A DNA stretch of 64,000 nt from Sphingobium jiangsuense (GCF_014196495.1 NZ_JACIDT010000006.1:186001-250000); one strand, 5' to 3'; positions 1-9,148 are shown, counted from the first letter of the stretch. The notes: generated by a model from the sequence alone, not told the origin. Made by a program: numbers and translations.

Positions 1-143
1 AGGTTGAGGATCTGCGTCTTGCCCTGCAACCGCCTGAACGAGGCGGAATGGATCACCCGCCCATAATCGATATCGCCGGGCGTCCGCGCGTCCTGGGATT
101 TCTTCGTCCAGCCGGACCGCCGCTCTAGCCAGATCACCATCAT
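1..143 (-). CDS. dGTP triphosphohydrolase-like (dGTPase), 5' part only
   Basis: The visible N-terminal 48 codons contain DIDYGRVIHSASFRRLQGKT, the conserved start of dGTPase-family HD hydrolases, which remove triphosphate from dGTP/dNTPs. The HD motif itself lies beyond the window edge, so family membership rests on this block alone. Start choice is open between ATG at 143, ATG at 140 and GTG at 137. The AGGGGG ribosome site at 145-150 best fits 140 or 137. It is divergent from the GGDEF-EAL gene across about 170 bp. Confidence 0.8.
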   Translation of the reverse strand, partial: MMVIWLERRSGWTKKSQDARTPGDIDYGRVIHSASFRRLQGKTQILN

Positions 144-311
144 GCCCCCTTATGCCGTCGCGGCCCATCATAGAGCGCCGCCCGCATATGAGAAGCGCGG
201 GTTTGGCCCGACCGGCGGGGCGTCCGGGCGGGCCTGCCGCCAAATTACCGGAGTTTTAACCGGTTGGGGGCTAGGTGGCCGCAAAATATAACCATGGCTG
301 AGGGAGGAAAT

Positions 312-3122
312 GTGCTTCCAATCCTGTTTTGCATCCGTGACCGGCATGATCTCGTGCTGGTGATCCTCGCGGCGCTCGTCTGCATCGCGTCGGCGGGCGG
401 CGCGGTGATGCTGTTGCGGCAGGTCCGCCGAAGCAGCGGCCGCCTGCGCCGGAAATGGCTCGCCATCGCGGGGACGGTGACCGGCTTCGGCATCTGGGCG
501 ACGCATTTCATTTCCATCCTCGGCTATGATCCGGGCCTCGTCACCGGCTATCACCCGCTGCCGACGCTGGCCTCGCTGGGCGTGGCGGTGGCGATGACCG
601 TGCTCGGCTTCACGGTCGCCTGCGCACGCCGGGGCCGGTGGGGCGCGGTGATGGGCGCCTCCATCGTCGGCGGCGGCATCGCGGCGATGCATTATCTCGG
701 CATGAGCGCGATCGAGATGCCCGCGCTGTTCCGGTGGGACAGCCAATATGTGCTGGCGTCGATCCTGTTCGCCATCGCCCCGCTGGTCCTCGCGCTGCCG
801 CTCGCCATTCGCGGGCGTACCGTCTCCAGCGGCATCGTGGCGGGCGCGCTGCTCGTCCTGGCGGTGATGCTGCTGCATTTCACCGGCATGACCTCGCTCA
901 GCCTCATACCGTCGCGGCCCGCCGCCGATCCGGGGCTCACCCTGTCGCCGGGCATCATGTCCGTCGGCATTTCGGCGGTGGCCTTCCTCACCCTCGTCCT
1001 CTCGGTCGTCGCGGCGGCCATCAGCCGCAACGCCACCCTCGCGATCCGGGCGAAGCAGCGCCAGTTCAGCATATTGGTGAAGGGCATCGCGGATTACGCC
1101 ATCTGCATGCTGGGGCCGGACGGTCGGGTGACGAGCTGGAACGAAGGGGCCGCGCGCCTGTTCGGCTATGCGCCGGACGCCGCGCGGGGCCTGCCGCTCG
1201 ATGCGTTCCGGGAGCTTGCCGGGGGCGAGGCGCAGAAGATGCTCTCGGCCGCGTTGCGCGAAGGCAGCTATTCCGGCGAAGGCTGGCATCTGCGTCAGGA
1301 CGGCAGCCGGTTCTGGGCGCATTTTTCGATCCAGACCGTTTGCGATGACGAAGGCAGGCATATGGGTTTCGCCAAGATCACCCGCGACATGACCCGGCTG
1401 AAGGAAGATCAGGACCGGCTGGAGAAAATGCGGCTGCAACTGGATACGGCGATGGAGCATATGCATCAGGGCCTGTGCCTGTTCGATGCCTCCGGCCATC
1501 TGGTGCTGCGCAACCGCCGCTTTCTGGAGATGTGGCATCTGGCCGAAAGCGATGTCGGCCCCGGCCTGCATGTGTCGGACGTGCAGGCCATGGCGATTCG
1601 CGCGCGGACGCATGGCGGGGAAGAGGGCATGGAGCGCCAGCTCGAAACCATGCGCAGCCTGATGGACCAGGCGAGGGACACCCCGTCGGGTTCGCCGGTC
1701 GTCTACGATTTCGACGAGGATTTCATCGTCTCCATCGCCACGCGGCTGCTGCCCGATGGCGGCTGGGTCTCCACCTTCAGCGACATCACCGAACGGCGGC
1801 AGTCGGAGGCGCGGATTGCCCATCTGGCGATGCATGACGGCCTGACCGGCTTGCCCAACCGCGCCCATTTCAACGAGCGGGTGGATACGGAGATCGAGCT
1901 GGCCCGGCGGACCGGCGGCCGGCTGGGCGTGGCGGTGCTCGACCTCGACCGCTTCAAGGAAATCAACGACACGCGTGGCCATTCGGTCGGCGACGAGGCG
2001 CTGAAGATGCTGTCCTCCCGCCTCAGGGACGTGCTGGCCGGGGACGAGATCGTCGCCCGGTTCGGCGGCGACGAGTTCGCGGCGGCCAAGGCCTTCCGCA
2101 ACGATGGCGAATTCGACGATTTCGTCCGGAGGCTCGCCTCCTGCTTCGATGAGGCGGGCACCGCCAACGACAACGACTATGTGCTGGCCGCCAGCATCGG
2201 CATCGCCCTCTACCCGCAGGACGGCAATTGCCGCGAGCAGATCCTCAACAATGCCGACCTCGCGATGTACCGCGCCAAGGCCAGCATCGGCGAGAATATC
2301 TGCTATTATGAGAAGGGGATGGACGAGGTCGCCCGCGATCGCCGCCAGATCGCCAACGACCTGCGCCGGGCGCTGGAGCGCGACGAACTGGCCGTGCTCT
2401 ATCAGCCGCAACGCTCGCTCAGGACCGGCGAATTGACCGGCTATGAGGCGCTGTTGCGCTGGCGGCATCCGGTCCGCGGCGCGGTGTCGCCTGCCGATTT
2501 CATCCCGATCGCCGAGGAAACGGGCGAGATTTTCGCGATCGGCGAATGGGTGCTGCGGCAGGCCTGCCATGAGGCTGCGCGCTGGCCGGAACAGTGCAAG
2601 GTCGCCGTCAACATCTCGGCGGTGCAGCTGACCCAGCCCAATCTGCCCGAACTGGTCGCGCAGATCCTGCTGGAAAGCGGCCTGTCGCCCAGGCGGCTGG
2701 AGCTGGAGATCACCGAAACCGCGATCATAAGCGACAAGCTGCGCGCGTTGCATGTGCTGCGCGCGATCAAGGGGATGGGGGTCAGCATCGCCATCGACGA
2801 TTTCGGCACCGGCTATTCCTCGCTCGACACGCTGCATTCCTTCCCGTTCGACAAGATCAAGATCGACAAGTCCTTCCTGCTTCAGGCGCATGAGCGGCCG
2901 CAGGCGCGGGCGATCATCCGCGCGGTGCTGGCGCTGGGGCGCAGCCTCAACGTGCCGGTGCTGGCCGAGGGCGTGGAATCGGACGTGCAGCTGACCCTGC
3001 TGGAGGATGAGGGATGCGACGAGGTGCAGGGCTATCTCTTCGGCCGTCCGGCGAGCGCGCCGAGCGGACGGGATGACGGGGAAGAACGGGCAAAGGCGCA
3101 GGCGCGCGCCCAGGGCCTGTAA
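312..3122 (+). CDS. MHYT-PAS-PAS-GGDEF-EAL cyclic-di-GMP signalling protein
   Basis: Membrane sensor that probably makes and/or breaks c-di-GMP. An N-terminal MHYT domain (about residues 5-215) shows the repeated motifs WATHF, MHYLGM and LHFTGM in transmembrane helices. Two PAS domains follow (about 255-370 and 375-490), then GGDEF (about 500-665, intact GGDEF near 585) and EAL (about 680-925, EALLRW near 711, DDFGTGYSS near 828). Both catalytic signatures look intact, but no RxxD inhibitory site precedes GGDEF. GTG at 312 is preferred: AGGGAGGA lies 3 bases upstream, and MHYT proteins usually begin close to this LxxxxCxxxxHD segment. ATG at 294 and TTG at 264 are alternatives. Direction of activity in vivo is unknown. 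Confidence 0.93.
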   Translation: MLPILFCIRDRHDLVLVILAALVCIASAGGAVMLLRQVRRSSGRLRRKWLAIAGTVTGFGIWATHFISILGYDPGLVTGYHPLPTLASLGVAVAMTVLGFTVACARRGRWGAVMGASIVGGGIAAMHYLGMSAIEMPALFRWDSQYVLASILFAIAPLVLALPLAIRGRTVSSGIVAGALLVLAVMLLHFTGMTSLSLIPSRPAADPGLTLSPGIMSVGISAVAFLTLVLSVVAAAISRNATLAIRAKQRQFSILVKGIADYAICMLGPDGRVTSWNEGAARLFGYAPDAARGLPLDAFRELAGGEAQKMLSAALREGSYSGEGWHLRQDGSRFWAHFSIQTVCDDEGRHMGFAKITRDMTRLKEDQDRLEKMRLQLDTAMEHMHQGLCLFDASGHLVLRNRRFLEMWHLAESDVGPGLHVSDVQAMAIRARTHGGEEGMERQLETMRSLMDQARDTPSGSPVVYDFDEDFIVSIATRLLPDGGWVSTFSDITERRQSEARIAHLAMHDGLTGLPNRAHFNERVDTEIELARRTGGRLGVAVLDLDRFKEINDTRGHSVGDEALKMLSSRLRDVLAGDEIVARFGGDEFAAAKAFRNDGEFDDFVRRLASCFDEAGTANDNDYVLAASIGIALYPQDGNCREQILNNADLAMYRAKASIGENICYYEKGMDEVARDRRQIANDLRRALERDELAVLYQPQRSLRTGELTGYEALLRWRHPVRGAVSPADFIPIAEETGEIFAIGEWVLRQACHEAARWPEQCKVAVNISAVQLTQPNLPELVAQILLESGLSPRRLELEITETAIISDKLRALHVLRAIKGMGVSIAIDDFGTGYSSLDTLHSFPFDKIKIDKSFLLQAHERPQARAIIRAVLALGRSLNVPVLAEGVESDVQLTLLEDEGCDEVQGYLFGRPASAPSGRDDGEERAKAQARAQGL

Positions 3123-3342
3123 TCCGGCGGCGGAAGGAGAGGGGCGGCGGCGGGGGAAGGCTGCTCCGATCTGTCGCTAATGGCTTGCGGGAAGGCATGA
3201 GGCGGCCTAGAGCCTGCGCTGCGGCAGCCGGATTGAGACGGATGGCGCCGCGTTCTTCTTAGCTTTGGATGGCCACCCCGAATGCCGAGCCGCGCCGCAT
3301 TCTCCCTTGCCGTGATCCCCACGCGGGCGCCGTGCTGATCGG

Positions 3343-4122
3343 GTGCCCATGCTGATGCGATCGACCTCGCTTGCCCTGTCCCGGCCACAGCGGGACGTGC
3401 GCCTGCGGGAGCGGTCGGCCGCGATCGCGCTGACCGTCTTCATCCATGTCCTGATCGCCTTCCTGCTGCTCTGGCTGACGCCCGATATCATCCCGTTCCG
3501 GCGGGCCGACCAGAGCCTCGCCACTTTCGATCTGCCCGCGCCCCATGCGGGCGAGCAGCGCGCTGCCAAGGCGGTGCAGGCGCGCGAGAGCGCGGCGCAG
3601 GCGCGGCGGAAGGAAGCGGTCGAGCGTGTCGTCCCGCCGAAGGATCGCCCCGACACCCCTGTGCCGAGGCCGCAGGTGGAGGCTCCCTCGATGATCCTGC
3701 TCAGCCCTGAGGAGTTCGCCGCGTCCGATATCGGCCGGATCAAAAGCCGGCGCGGCGACGGCAGCGCCAACGGCAAGGATGCCGCGTCGGTCTACGGACC
3801 GGGGGACGGGCCGGGCGGTGCGCAACTCTACAACGCCGAATGGTACAGGGAGCCGACCAGCGCGGAACTGGCGGGCTATCTCCCGTCCGACATGCCTCGC
3901 AACGGCTATGGCCTGATCGCCTGCCAGACCGTCGAGCGCTTTCGCGTCGACCATTGCCGGATACTGGAGGAGCGCCCGCTCGGTTCCGGTCTGGGGCAGG
4001 CGGTGCGGCGCGCGGCATGGCAGTTTCTGGTGGTCCCGCCCCGCATCAACGGCCGCCCGCAACTGGGCGCCTGGGTCCGCATACGGATCGACTATAGCGA
4101 GGGCGTGCAGCGCGTGAACTGA
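3343..4122 (+). CDS. TonB-like energy transducer / uncharacterised inner-membrane protein
   Basis: A single transmembrane helix lies near residues 26-46 (AIALTVFIHVLIAFLLLWLT), followed by an Ala/Arg/Pro-rich linker and a C-terminal domain of about 80 residues. Its pattern (CRILEERPLGSGLGQAVRRA, then AWQFLVVPPRINGRPQLGAW) resembles the TonB C-terminal fold. The topology fits a TonB-type periplasm-spanning protein, but no ExbB/ExbD genes are adjacent, so coupling to receptors is inference. Starts at GTG 3343, ATG 3349 and ATG 3355 are all possible, with no clear ribosome site. The 3' end overlaps the convergent nth-like gene by 77 bp. Confidence 0.6.
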   Translation: MPMLMRSTSLALSRPQRDVRLRERSAAIALTVFIHVLIAFLLLWLTPDIIPFRRADQSLATFDLPAPHAGEQRAAKAVQARESAAQARRKEAVERVVPPKDRPDTPVPRPQVEAPSMILLSPEEFAASDIGRIKSRRGDGSANGKDAASVYGPGDGPGGAQLYNAEWYREPTSAELAGYLPSDMPRNGYGLIACQTVERFRVDHCRILEERPLGSGLGQAVRRAAWQFLVVPPRINGRPQLGAWVRIRIDYSEGVQRVN

Positions 4123-4816
4123 GAGGGAGGGTGCTCGCCGCTGCCCGGCAGCGCAGGCCGATCCGGCAGTCGCGGCAATCGGAGCGGTCGGCGCAGCAGA
4201 CGGTCTGGCCGAGGCGCTTCATCAGGATATGGAGTTCGGCGAGATCGGTGGCGCTCCAGTCCTGCGCCGTCGCCATCACCGCCTCATAGGCGTTCCGCGT
4301 ATCGGCCTTGCCGCGCACGAAGCCGAAACGGCGCAATATCCGCAGGATATGCGTGTCCACGACGAAGGCGGGCATGTGCAGGGTGCTGAAGTTGAGCGTG
4401 GACGCCGACACCTTGCGCCCCACGCCGGGCAGGCGCTCCAGCCAGGCGAGCGCTTGTCCGACGCCGAACTGGTGGAGGAAGGTCAGATCGAAATCCGGTT
4501 GTCGCGCCGCTATCGCCTGAAGCGCATCGTGAAGATAGCGCGCCTTGACATCCGGGAAGGTCACGTCGCCGATGACGGCCTCGACCTCGGCGATCGCGGC
4601 ATTCGCGACATCCGCCCAGCCGGGATAGGTCTCGACGAGCCGCCGATAGGCGAGCGTCGAAACCTCATCGCGGGTGCGACCGCTGATCGAGGATTTCACC
4701 AGCTGGCCGACGGGCGTGCGCAGCGGGATCGAGCGAACCCGCTCGAAGCAGGACCGCAACTGATCGCGGACCCACAGCAGATCACCGGCAGCGCCGAAAT
4801 CGAATGTTCCTTGCAT
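4046..4816 (-). CDS. Endonuclease III-like DNA glycosylase/AP lyase (HhH-GPD, 4Fe-4S)
   Basis: Base-excision repair enzyme of the Nth family. The helix-hairpin-helix LPGVGRKVSAS carries the catalytic Lys, VDTH carries the catalytic Asp, and the C terminus shows C-X6-C-X2-C-X5-C, exactly the Nth iron-sulfur spacing. Sequence between the domains diverges from housekeeping Nth, so substrate range is uncertain. ATG 4816 is chosen because the protein then begins MQGTFDFG; upstream codons overlap the next gene. A LexA-type box lies 13 bp upstream, pointing to induction by DNA damage. No Shine-Dalgarno is visible. The tail after the cluster overlaps the convergent TonB-like gene by 77 bp. Confidence 0.88.
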   Translation of the reverse strand: MQGTFDFGAAGDLLWVRDQLRSCFERVRSIPLRTPVGQLVKSSISGRTRDEVSTLAYRRLVETYPGWADVANAAIAEVEAVIGDVTFPDVKARYLHDALQAIAARQPDFDLTFLHQFGVGQALAWLERLPGVGRKVSASTLNFSTLHMPAFVVDTHILRILRRFGFVRGKADTRNAYEAVMATAQDWSATDLAELHILMKRLGQTVCCADRSDCRDCRIGLRCRAAASTLPLSSRAARPRYSRSVCGPRRPVAGGR

Positions 4817-4828
4817 GGACGATGCATA

Positions 4829-4843
4829 GAACAAACAGGGAAC
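4829..4843 (-). promoter_or_regulatory. LexA (SOS) box, alphaproteobacterial type
   Basis: GAAC-AAACAGG-GAAC on the plus strand is GTTC-N7-GTTC on the strand of the nth-like gene, an exact match to the known alphaproteobacterial LexA consensus. It sits 13-27 bp upstream of the ATG at 4816, where bound LexA would block transcription or initiation. The match is directly seen; regulation is inferred. Confidence 0.75.
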
Positions 4844-4862
4844 ATTTTCAAGCCGGTCCCGG

Positions 4863-6053
4863 TCATGGGTCGACCGGCTCCGCCTGCAAGCCGAACTCGG
4901 CGCGGATGGCATCGCCCTGCTGGTCGAGGCGCGGGGCGAGGCGGGCGGAGAAGCTCTCCCCCTCGACCCGCACCGGCGTGCCCAGCAGCGTCAGCGGCCC
5001 GGCCTCGTCCAGATCGACGCGGTAGAGATTGTCGCGGTCGAGGAAATGCGGATCGCGGATCAGGTCCTCGAAATCGTTGACCGGCATGGCCGCGACATTG
5101 GCCTGCCGGAACAGCGCCAGCCAGGCGTTGCGGTCCTTTTCCAGAAACGCCTGGCGCAGCGCCGCCGCGACCTCGGCATCCTCGGTGCCGGTCTGCGGCG
5201 CGCGGTCGTAGATCGCCTGAATATCCGGGCGGCCCAGCACCCCGATCAGGGCGTTCCACGATTTCTCGGTGAGGGACATCAGATAGATGAGCTTGCCGTC
5301 GCGGGTCGCATAATTGTCCATCCGCGCCCAGAGCCGCATCCGCCCGCTCGGATCATTGAAGCCCGGCCGATCATGGTTGAGCGCGCCGTTGAGCAGCGGC
5401 TCTACCGCGTCGGGCAGCCAGTGTGCGGCCGATTCCGCCGCCGCCACCTCGATCAGCGCGCCCTTGCCCGTCCGCCGCGCGCCGATGACCGCCGACAGCA
5501 CGCCCAGCGCCGCATGCAGGCTCACCGCGTGCATGCCGACCGAGGCGGGCTGCACTCCTTCATATTTGCTGATGCTCTCGCCGGTGGGACGGCCCAGCCC
5601 GCCAAAAGCGTCGAAGGACGGGCCGTGCGAGGCCATGGCGCGATAGGGGCCGGACCGGCCCATGCCCGACACCGAGCAGAAGACGAGGCGCGGATTGACG
5701 GCGGCGAGCGCCTCATGGCCGACGCCCAGCCGGTCGAGTATGCCCGCGCGCATCCCCTCTATCACCACATCGGCACGGGCGGCGAGCTTCAGGAAATCGG
5801 CCACACCCCGGTCCGTGGTCAGGTCCAGCATCAGGCTTTCCTTGCCCCGGTTCCAGCGCAGATGCATGTAGCTGAAGCCGTCCGGCGACCCTACGGCGAG
5901 CGCGCCCGAATAGCGCAGCGGATCGCCCTCTGGCGGCTCCACCTTGATGACGCGCGCGCCCATGTCGGCAAGATAGCCGCCCAGCGCATCCGGCCCGAAC
6001 TGGGCGACTTCCAGCACGAGCAGGTCGGACAGGAAATCATAAGGCATCGGCAC
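4863..6053 (-). CDS. Family III (CaiB/BaiF) CoA-transferase-like protein
   Basis: Members of this family move CoA between carboxylic acids, or racemise 2-methylacyl-CoA. The N-terminal fold (VLEVAQFGPDALGGYLADMG, VIKVEPPEGDPLR), MHLRWNRGKESLMLDL and the RRTGKG segment place it clearly in the family at normal length (396 aa). At the position of the usual catalytic Asp (Asp169 of formyl-CoA transferase) alignment by eye gives Met174, in ASVGMHAVSLHAALG, so transferase activity is doubtful. It lies 44 bp downstream of the Rieske oxygenase and is probably co-transcribed. The start codon is ATG 6053 or 6047. Confidence 0.85.
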   Translation of the reverse strand: MPMPYDFLSDLLVLEVAQFGPDALGGYLADMGARVIKVEPPEGDPLRYSGALAVGSPDGFSYMHLRWNRGKESLMLDLTTDRGVADFLKLAARADVVIEGMRAGILDRLGVGHEALAAVNPRLVFCSVSGMGRSGPYRAMASHGPSFDAFGGLGRPTGESISKYEGVQPASVGMHAVSLHAALGVLSAVIGARRTGKGALIEVAAAESAAHWLPDAVEPLLNGALNHDRPGFNDPSGRMRLWARMDNYATRDGKLIYLMSLTEKSWNALIGVLGRPDIQAIYDRAPQTGTEDAEVAAALRQAFLEKDRNAWLALFRQANVAAMPVNDFEDLIRDPHFLDRDNLYRVDLDEAGPLTLLGTPVRVEGESFSARLAPRLDQQGDAIRAEFGLQAEPVDP

Positions 6054-6097
6054 GGTCTCTCATGGCGCGGGAAAGGGACGAGGCAGGGGCGGCGGGA

Positions 6098-7300
6098 TCA
6101 GGAAAAGCTGATCGTGCCCGGCCCGGTGCGCGCGCCGTCTATCTCCTTGTGCAGCTGCCGGTGCAGATGCTGGGCGGGCTTCTCGTTGCGGCCATAATGA
6201 TAGCTGCCCTCCGGCCAGGAGACGGCGTTGCGCTGGATCGAGGCTTCCATCGGGAAATCCTCCTCCATCCCCGCCTCGCGCAATATCTCCCAGCTCTTGC
6301 GCACCCGCGCCTCCAGTTCGGGCGACAATATGTCGGCGCGGACGAGGAAACGGAAGCGGACCGAGCATTTGGTCGGATCGTCGACATTGGGCCACACGCT
6401 CCACAGCTCGACATGTTCGGGCGCCTCGACGAACACGTTGTTCGGGAAAATCTGCATGACGGTGCCGATATATTTGGAGCTGGCGCTGCCGTCCTCCCCG
6501 GCGTCGAGCAGCTTCTTCAGCTTCGCGCGAGCCATGAACATCTTGCCGTGCCGGCCGAATTCCTTGAACACCGCGCAATGATTGACGGTGCGCGATCCGA
6601 CGCCGCCGGGCTTGGGGTGCAGGAACTGCGCGTGCAGGCTGTCGATGGTGCCGTCCACCACCAGCTTCCAGTTGATATCGAGCTCGATGGTCTCATCGAT
6701 GAAGACGACCGATTCCTCCAGTTGCCAGGGCAGGATCTGGCTGTCTATCTCCGGCCCCAGATAGGCGGCGACGGGGCGAGGCTCGATATCGGAAAGCGTC
6801 GCGAAGATCAGCCCGTGGCGCACCTCCGCCGGGAAGGCGATCAGGCTGTTGCAGCGGCGGTCCACCTTGCCGCCGGTCTCCTCATAGGGCACGCCCTTCA
6901 GCGCGCCGCCCTCGGCCGCGTAGGACCAGCCATGATATTGGCACATGAAGATCGGCTTGCGGCCCTTCTCGGCCGGCTCGACATGGCCGCCCCGGTGGCG
7001 GCACATGTTGCGGAACACGCCGACCGACCCGTCCTTCTGGCGCACCACCAGCAACGGGATGCCCAATATGGTGCGGGTGAAGAAGCTGCCCGGATCGGGA
7101 ATGTCGGAAACATGGCCGACGATCAGCGGCAGCGAGCGCATCAGCGTGATTTCCGCCTCGGCGCGCTCGCGCGACACGAAATGCGCGGTCGGCACCGTCA
7201 GCGCCGATTCGGCGAGGTCGGTGCCATTGTCGCGGATAAGCTGGATCAGCCGGTCCACTACGTCTCCGTCCAGGGCGACGGCGCTGGTTGCTTGAGTCAC
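6098..7300 (-). CDS. Rieske non-heme iron oxygenase, alpha-subunit type
   Basis: Ring-hydroxylating oxygenase terminal component. The Rieske cluster ligands are C100-x-H102 and C120-xx-H123 (CRHRGGH, CQYHGW). The mononuclear iron site is DSLHAQFLH (His-x4-His), with a probable Asp in EEDFPME. No beta subunit, ferredoxin or reductase gene is near, so electrons must come from elsewhere. GTG 7300 is preferred because AGGAG lies 9 bases upstream; an in-frame ATG at 7342 lacks one. It heads a two-gene operon with the CoA-transferase and diverges from an acyl-CoA synthetase. Substrate is unknown; the cluster suggests an aromatic or alicyclic acid. Confidence 0.9.
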   Translation of the reverse strand: MTQATSAVALDGDVVDRLIQLIRDNGTDLAESALTVPTAHFVSRERAEAEITLMRSLPLIVGHVSDIPDPGSFFTRTILGIPLLVVRQKDGSVGVFRNMCRHRGGHVEPAEKGRKPIFMCQYHGWSYAAEGGALKGVPYEETGGKVDRRCNSLIAFPAEVRHGLIFATLSDIEPRPVAAYLGPEIDSQILPWQLEESVVFIDETIELDINWKLVVDGTIDSLHAQFLHPKPGGVGSRTVNHCAVFKEFGRHGKMFMARAKLKKLLDAGEDGSASSKYIGTVMQIFPNNVFVEAPEHVELWSVWPNVDDPTKCSVRFRFLVRADILSPELEARVRKSWEILREAGMEEDFPMEASIQRNAVSWPEGSYHYGRNEKPAQHLHRQLHKEIDGARTGPGTISFS

Positions 7301-7367
7301 GGATCCACTCTCCTGATATGATCGTCGGCCAGATGCCGGCATGAGTCATGGCTCGGATCTAATGTGG

Positions 7368-7389
7368 TGTCATTTTATATAAAATGTCA
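7368..7389. promoter_or_regulatory. Near-perfect palindrome, candidate TetR operator in divergent promoter
   Basis: The core CATTTTATATAAAATG is a perfect 16-bp palindrome, extended by near-symmetric TGT/TCA arms to 22 bp. It lies in an AT-rich gap between the Rieske gene and an acyl-CoA synthetase, within a GC-rich genome. The nearby TetR gene makes it a natural operator candidate. Palindromy is seen; the regulator assignment is inferred. Confidence 0.5.
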
Positions 7390-7461
7390 ACTTATACGCT
7401 AAGGGCATGGGCGATTTAATTCCGCTACTCAATCAAAAATGCGCATTTGCATGAATGAGAA

Positions 7462-7468
7462 TTGACAT
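7462..7468 (+). promoter_or_regulatory. TTGACAT motif upstream of acyl-CoA synthetase
   Basis: TTGACA could be a -35 element for the gene starting at 7513, but no good -10 lies 16-18 bases downstream. The same TTGACAT occurs on the minus strand at 7384-7390 (within the palindrome) and twice in front of the phosphotransferase gene (12518, 12551), so it may instead be an operator half-site. Confidence 0.35.
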
Positions 7469-7512
7469 TAATATATGATCGTAAACCGATAATCACAAGG
7501 AAGGTGCCGAGG

Positions 7513-9054
7513 ATGCATTTCAACCGCTATATCGCCCATTGGGCGAAGCACCGGCCGGATGCCGTGGCGCTCCGCTGCGAGGGGCGATCGCTGAACTGGA
7601 AGGAGATCGACCTCTATTCGGCGCGGGTCGCCGCGTGCCTGCTGGAGCAGGGCGTCATCCCCGGCGACCGGGTCGGCATCCTGCTCGAAAATTCGCTCGA
7701 CTGGTGCCTTGCCTTCATCGGCGCCTTTCGCGCCGGGGCGATTGCCGTGCCGTTCAACCGCATGTTCGGCGCGTTCGAGCTGGAGCAGATCGCGGGCGAC
7801 GCCGATTGCATGCTGGCGATTTCCTGCCCGGCCGAAATCGGCAAGCTGGGCATCGACCATCCGGCCGAAGACCGGCAGGCGATCCATGTCTACGACATGC
7901 GCGCCGACGGACAGTCGCCTTTGCCGTGGAGCGATATTCTCGCGACCGAGCGCCCCTTTCGCGACCATCGCCGCAGCGACGATGACGGCATCGCCATCTG
8001 CTACACCTCCGGCACCACCGGCGTGCCCAAGGGCATATTGCTGACCCACCGCTCGGTCGACACCATGGTGCAAAGCCTGATCCTGACCTTCGGCTGGACG
8101 ATCGGCGCGGAGCGCTTCGTCATCCTCGCGCCGCTCGCCTTCACGGGCACCTGCATCTGCGTTCTGTGCCCGCTGCTGGCGACCGGCGGCATCGGCTTCA
8201 TCGAAAAGGGCGTCGATCCCGCCCGCGCGCTCGACCTCATCGTGCGGGAGAGGATCACCTATTTCCCCGGCGTCCCCGCATTGTTCGAGCGGATCGCCTC
8301 CGCGCCCGGCTTCGCCGAGGCCGACATCAGTTCGATACGCACCGGCAATGCCGGGGGCGCCCCGGTGCCGCGCGCGCTGCTGGAGAAATATCTGGCCAAG
8401 GGCGTGACCATCCGCCAGCAATATGGGACCAGCGAGGCATCGGGCGCGATCACCAACCCGGATTTCGACCTCGCCGTGCAATGCCCCGAATCCGCCGGCC
8501 ATCCGCTGCCGACCTTCGATCTTGAGATTCGCGATGCGGATGGGTGCGTCGTCGCGGCGAACGAGCCGGGCGAGATATGGATTCGCGGGCCGCAGATGAT
8601 GCAGGGCTATTGGCGCAAGCCCGAGGCCAATGCCGAGGCGTTCGATGCCGAGGGCTGGTACCGCACCGGCGACCTCGGCCGCTATGATCCGGACCTCGGC
8701 CTGTTCGTGCTCGACCGCAAGAAGAACATGCTGATTTCCGGCGGCGTCAACGTCTATCCGGCCGAGGTGGAGCGGGCGATGGCCCGGATCGAGGGCGTCG
8801 AGGAAGCGGTGGTTTTCGGCATGCCCAGCGAAAAATGGGGAGACGAGGTGGTGGCGATCGTCCATGGCCCGACGCTCGCCAGCGGCGCGGCGCTGATCCC
8901 GCAGGTGCGGGAACTGGTCGGCGCCTACAAGACGCCCCGGCGCATCCTGCTGTCGCCCGACCCGCTGCCGCGCACCGCCTCGGCGAAGATCCGCCGGCAG
9001 GGTTTGCAGGAGCTGTTCCTGTCGCTGCCGGACGAGGAAGCGGTGGCGGGATGA
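7513..9054 (+). CDS. AMP-forming acyl-CoA synthetase (ANL superfamily)
   Basis: Activates a carboxylic acid through an acyl-adenylate to its CoA thioester. Visible ANL motifs are YTSGTTGVPKG (P-loop-like A3), QQYGTSEASG (A5), GWYRTGDLG (A7), DRKKNMLISGGVNVYP (A8) and a C-terminal Lys in RTASAKIRR (A10). The product is 513 aa. ATG 7513 is chosen: AAGGAAGG lies just upstream and the family usually starts at this Phe-x-Arg-Tyr region. It diverges from the Rieske/CoA-transferase operon and is followed 88 bp later by the tetR gene. Substrate cannot be told from sequence. Confidence 0.93.
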   Translation: MHFNRYIAHWAKHRPDAVALRCEGRSLNWKEIDLYSARVAACLLEQGVIPGDRVGILLENSLDWCLAFIGAFRAGAIAVPFNRMFGAFELEQIAGDADCMLAISCPAEIGKLGIDHPAEDRQAIHVYDMRADGQSPLPWSDILATERPFRDHRRSDDDGIAICYTSGTTGVPKGILLTHRSVDTMVQSLILTFGWTIGAERFVILAPLAFTGTCICVLCPLLATGGIGFIEKGVDPARALDLIVRERITYFPGVPALFERIASAPGFAEADISSIRTGNAGGAPVPRALLEKYLAKGVTIRQQYGTSEASGAITNPDFDLAVQCPESAGHPLPTFDLEIRDADGCVVAANEPGEIWIRGPQMMQGYWRKPEANAEAFDAEGWYRTGDLGRYDPDLGLFVLDRKKNMLISGGVNVYPAEVERAMARIEGVEEAVVFGMPSEKWGDEVVAIVHGPTLASGAALIPQVRELVGAYKTPRRILLSPDPLPRTASAKIRRQGLQELFLSLPDEEAVAG

Positions 9055-9148
9055 GGCCCGCCCGCCCGGTCGCCATGTTGCAAGGCCACGGCCACTATGG
9101 TTTAGAGGGAAGCATGCGTAGCCGCCGCGCGCTGGCAAGAGGATGATG

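Noticed and set aside
168..2891. A 907-codon open frame antisense to the GGDEF-EAL gene
   Set aside because: It is rich in Arg, His, Gly and Gln without any domain, and mirrors a clear multi-domain gene. In GC-rich DNA the antisense of a coding frame often stays open.
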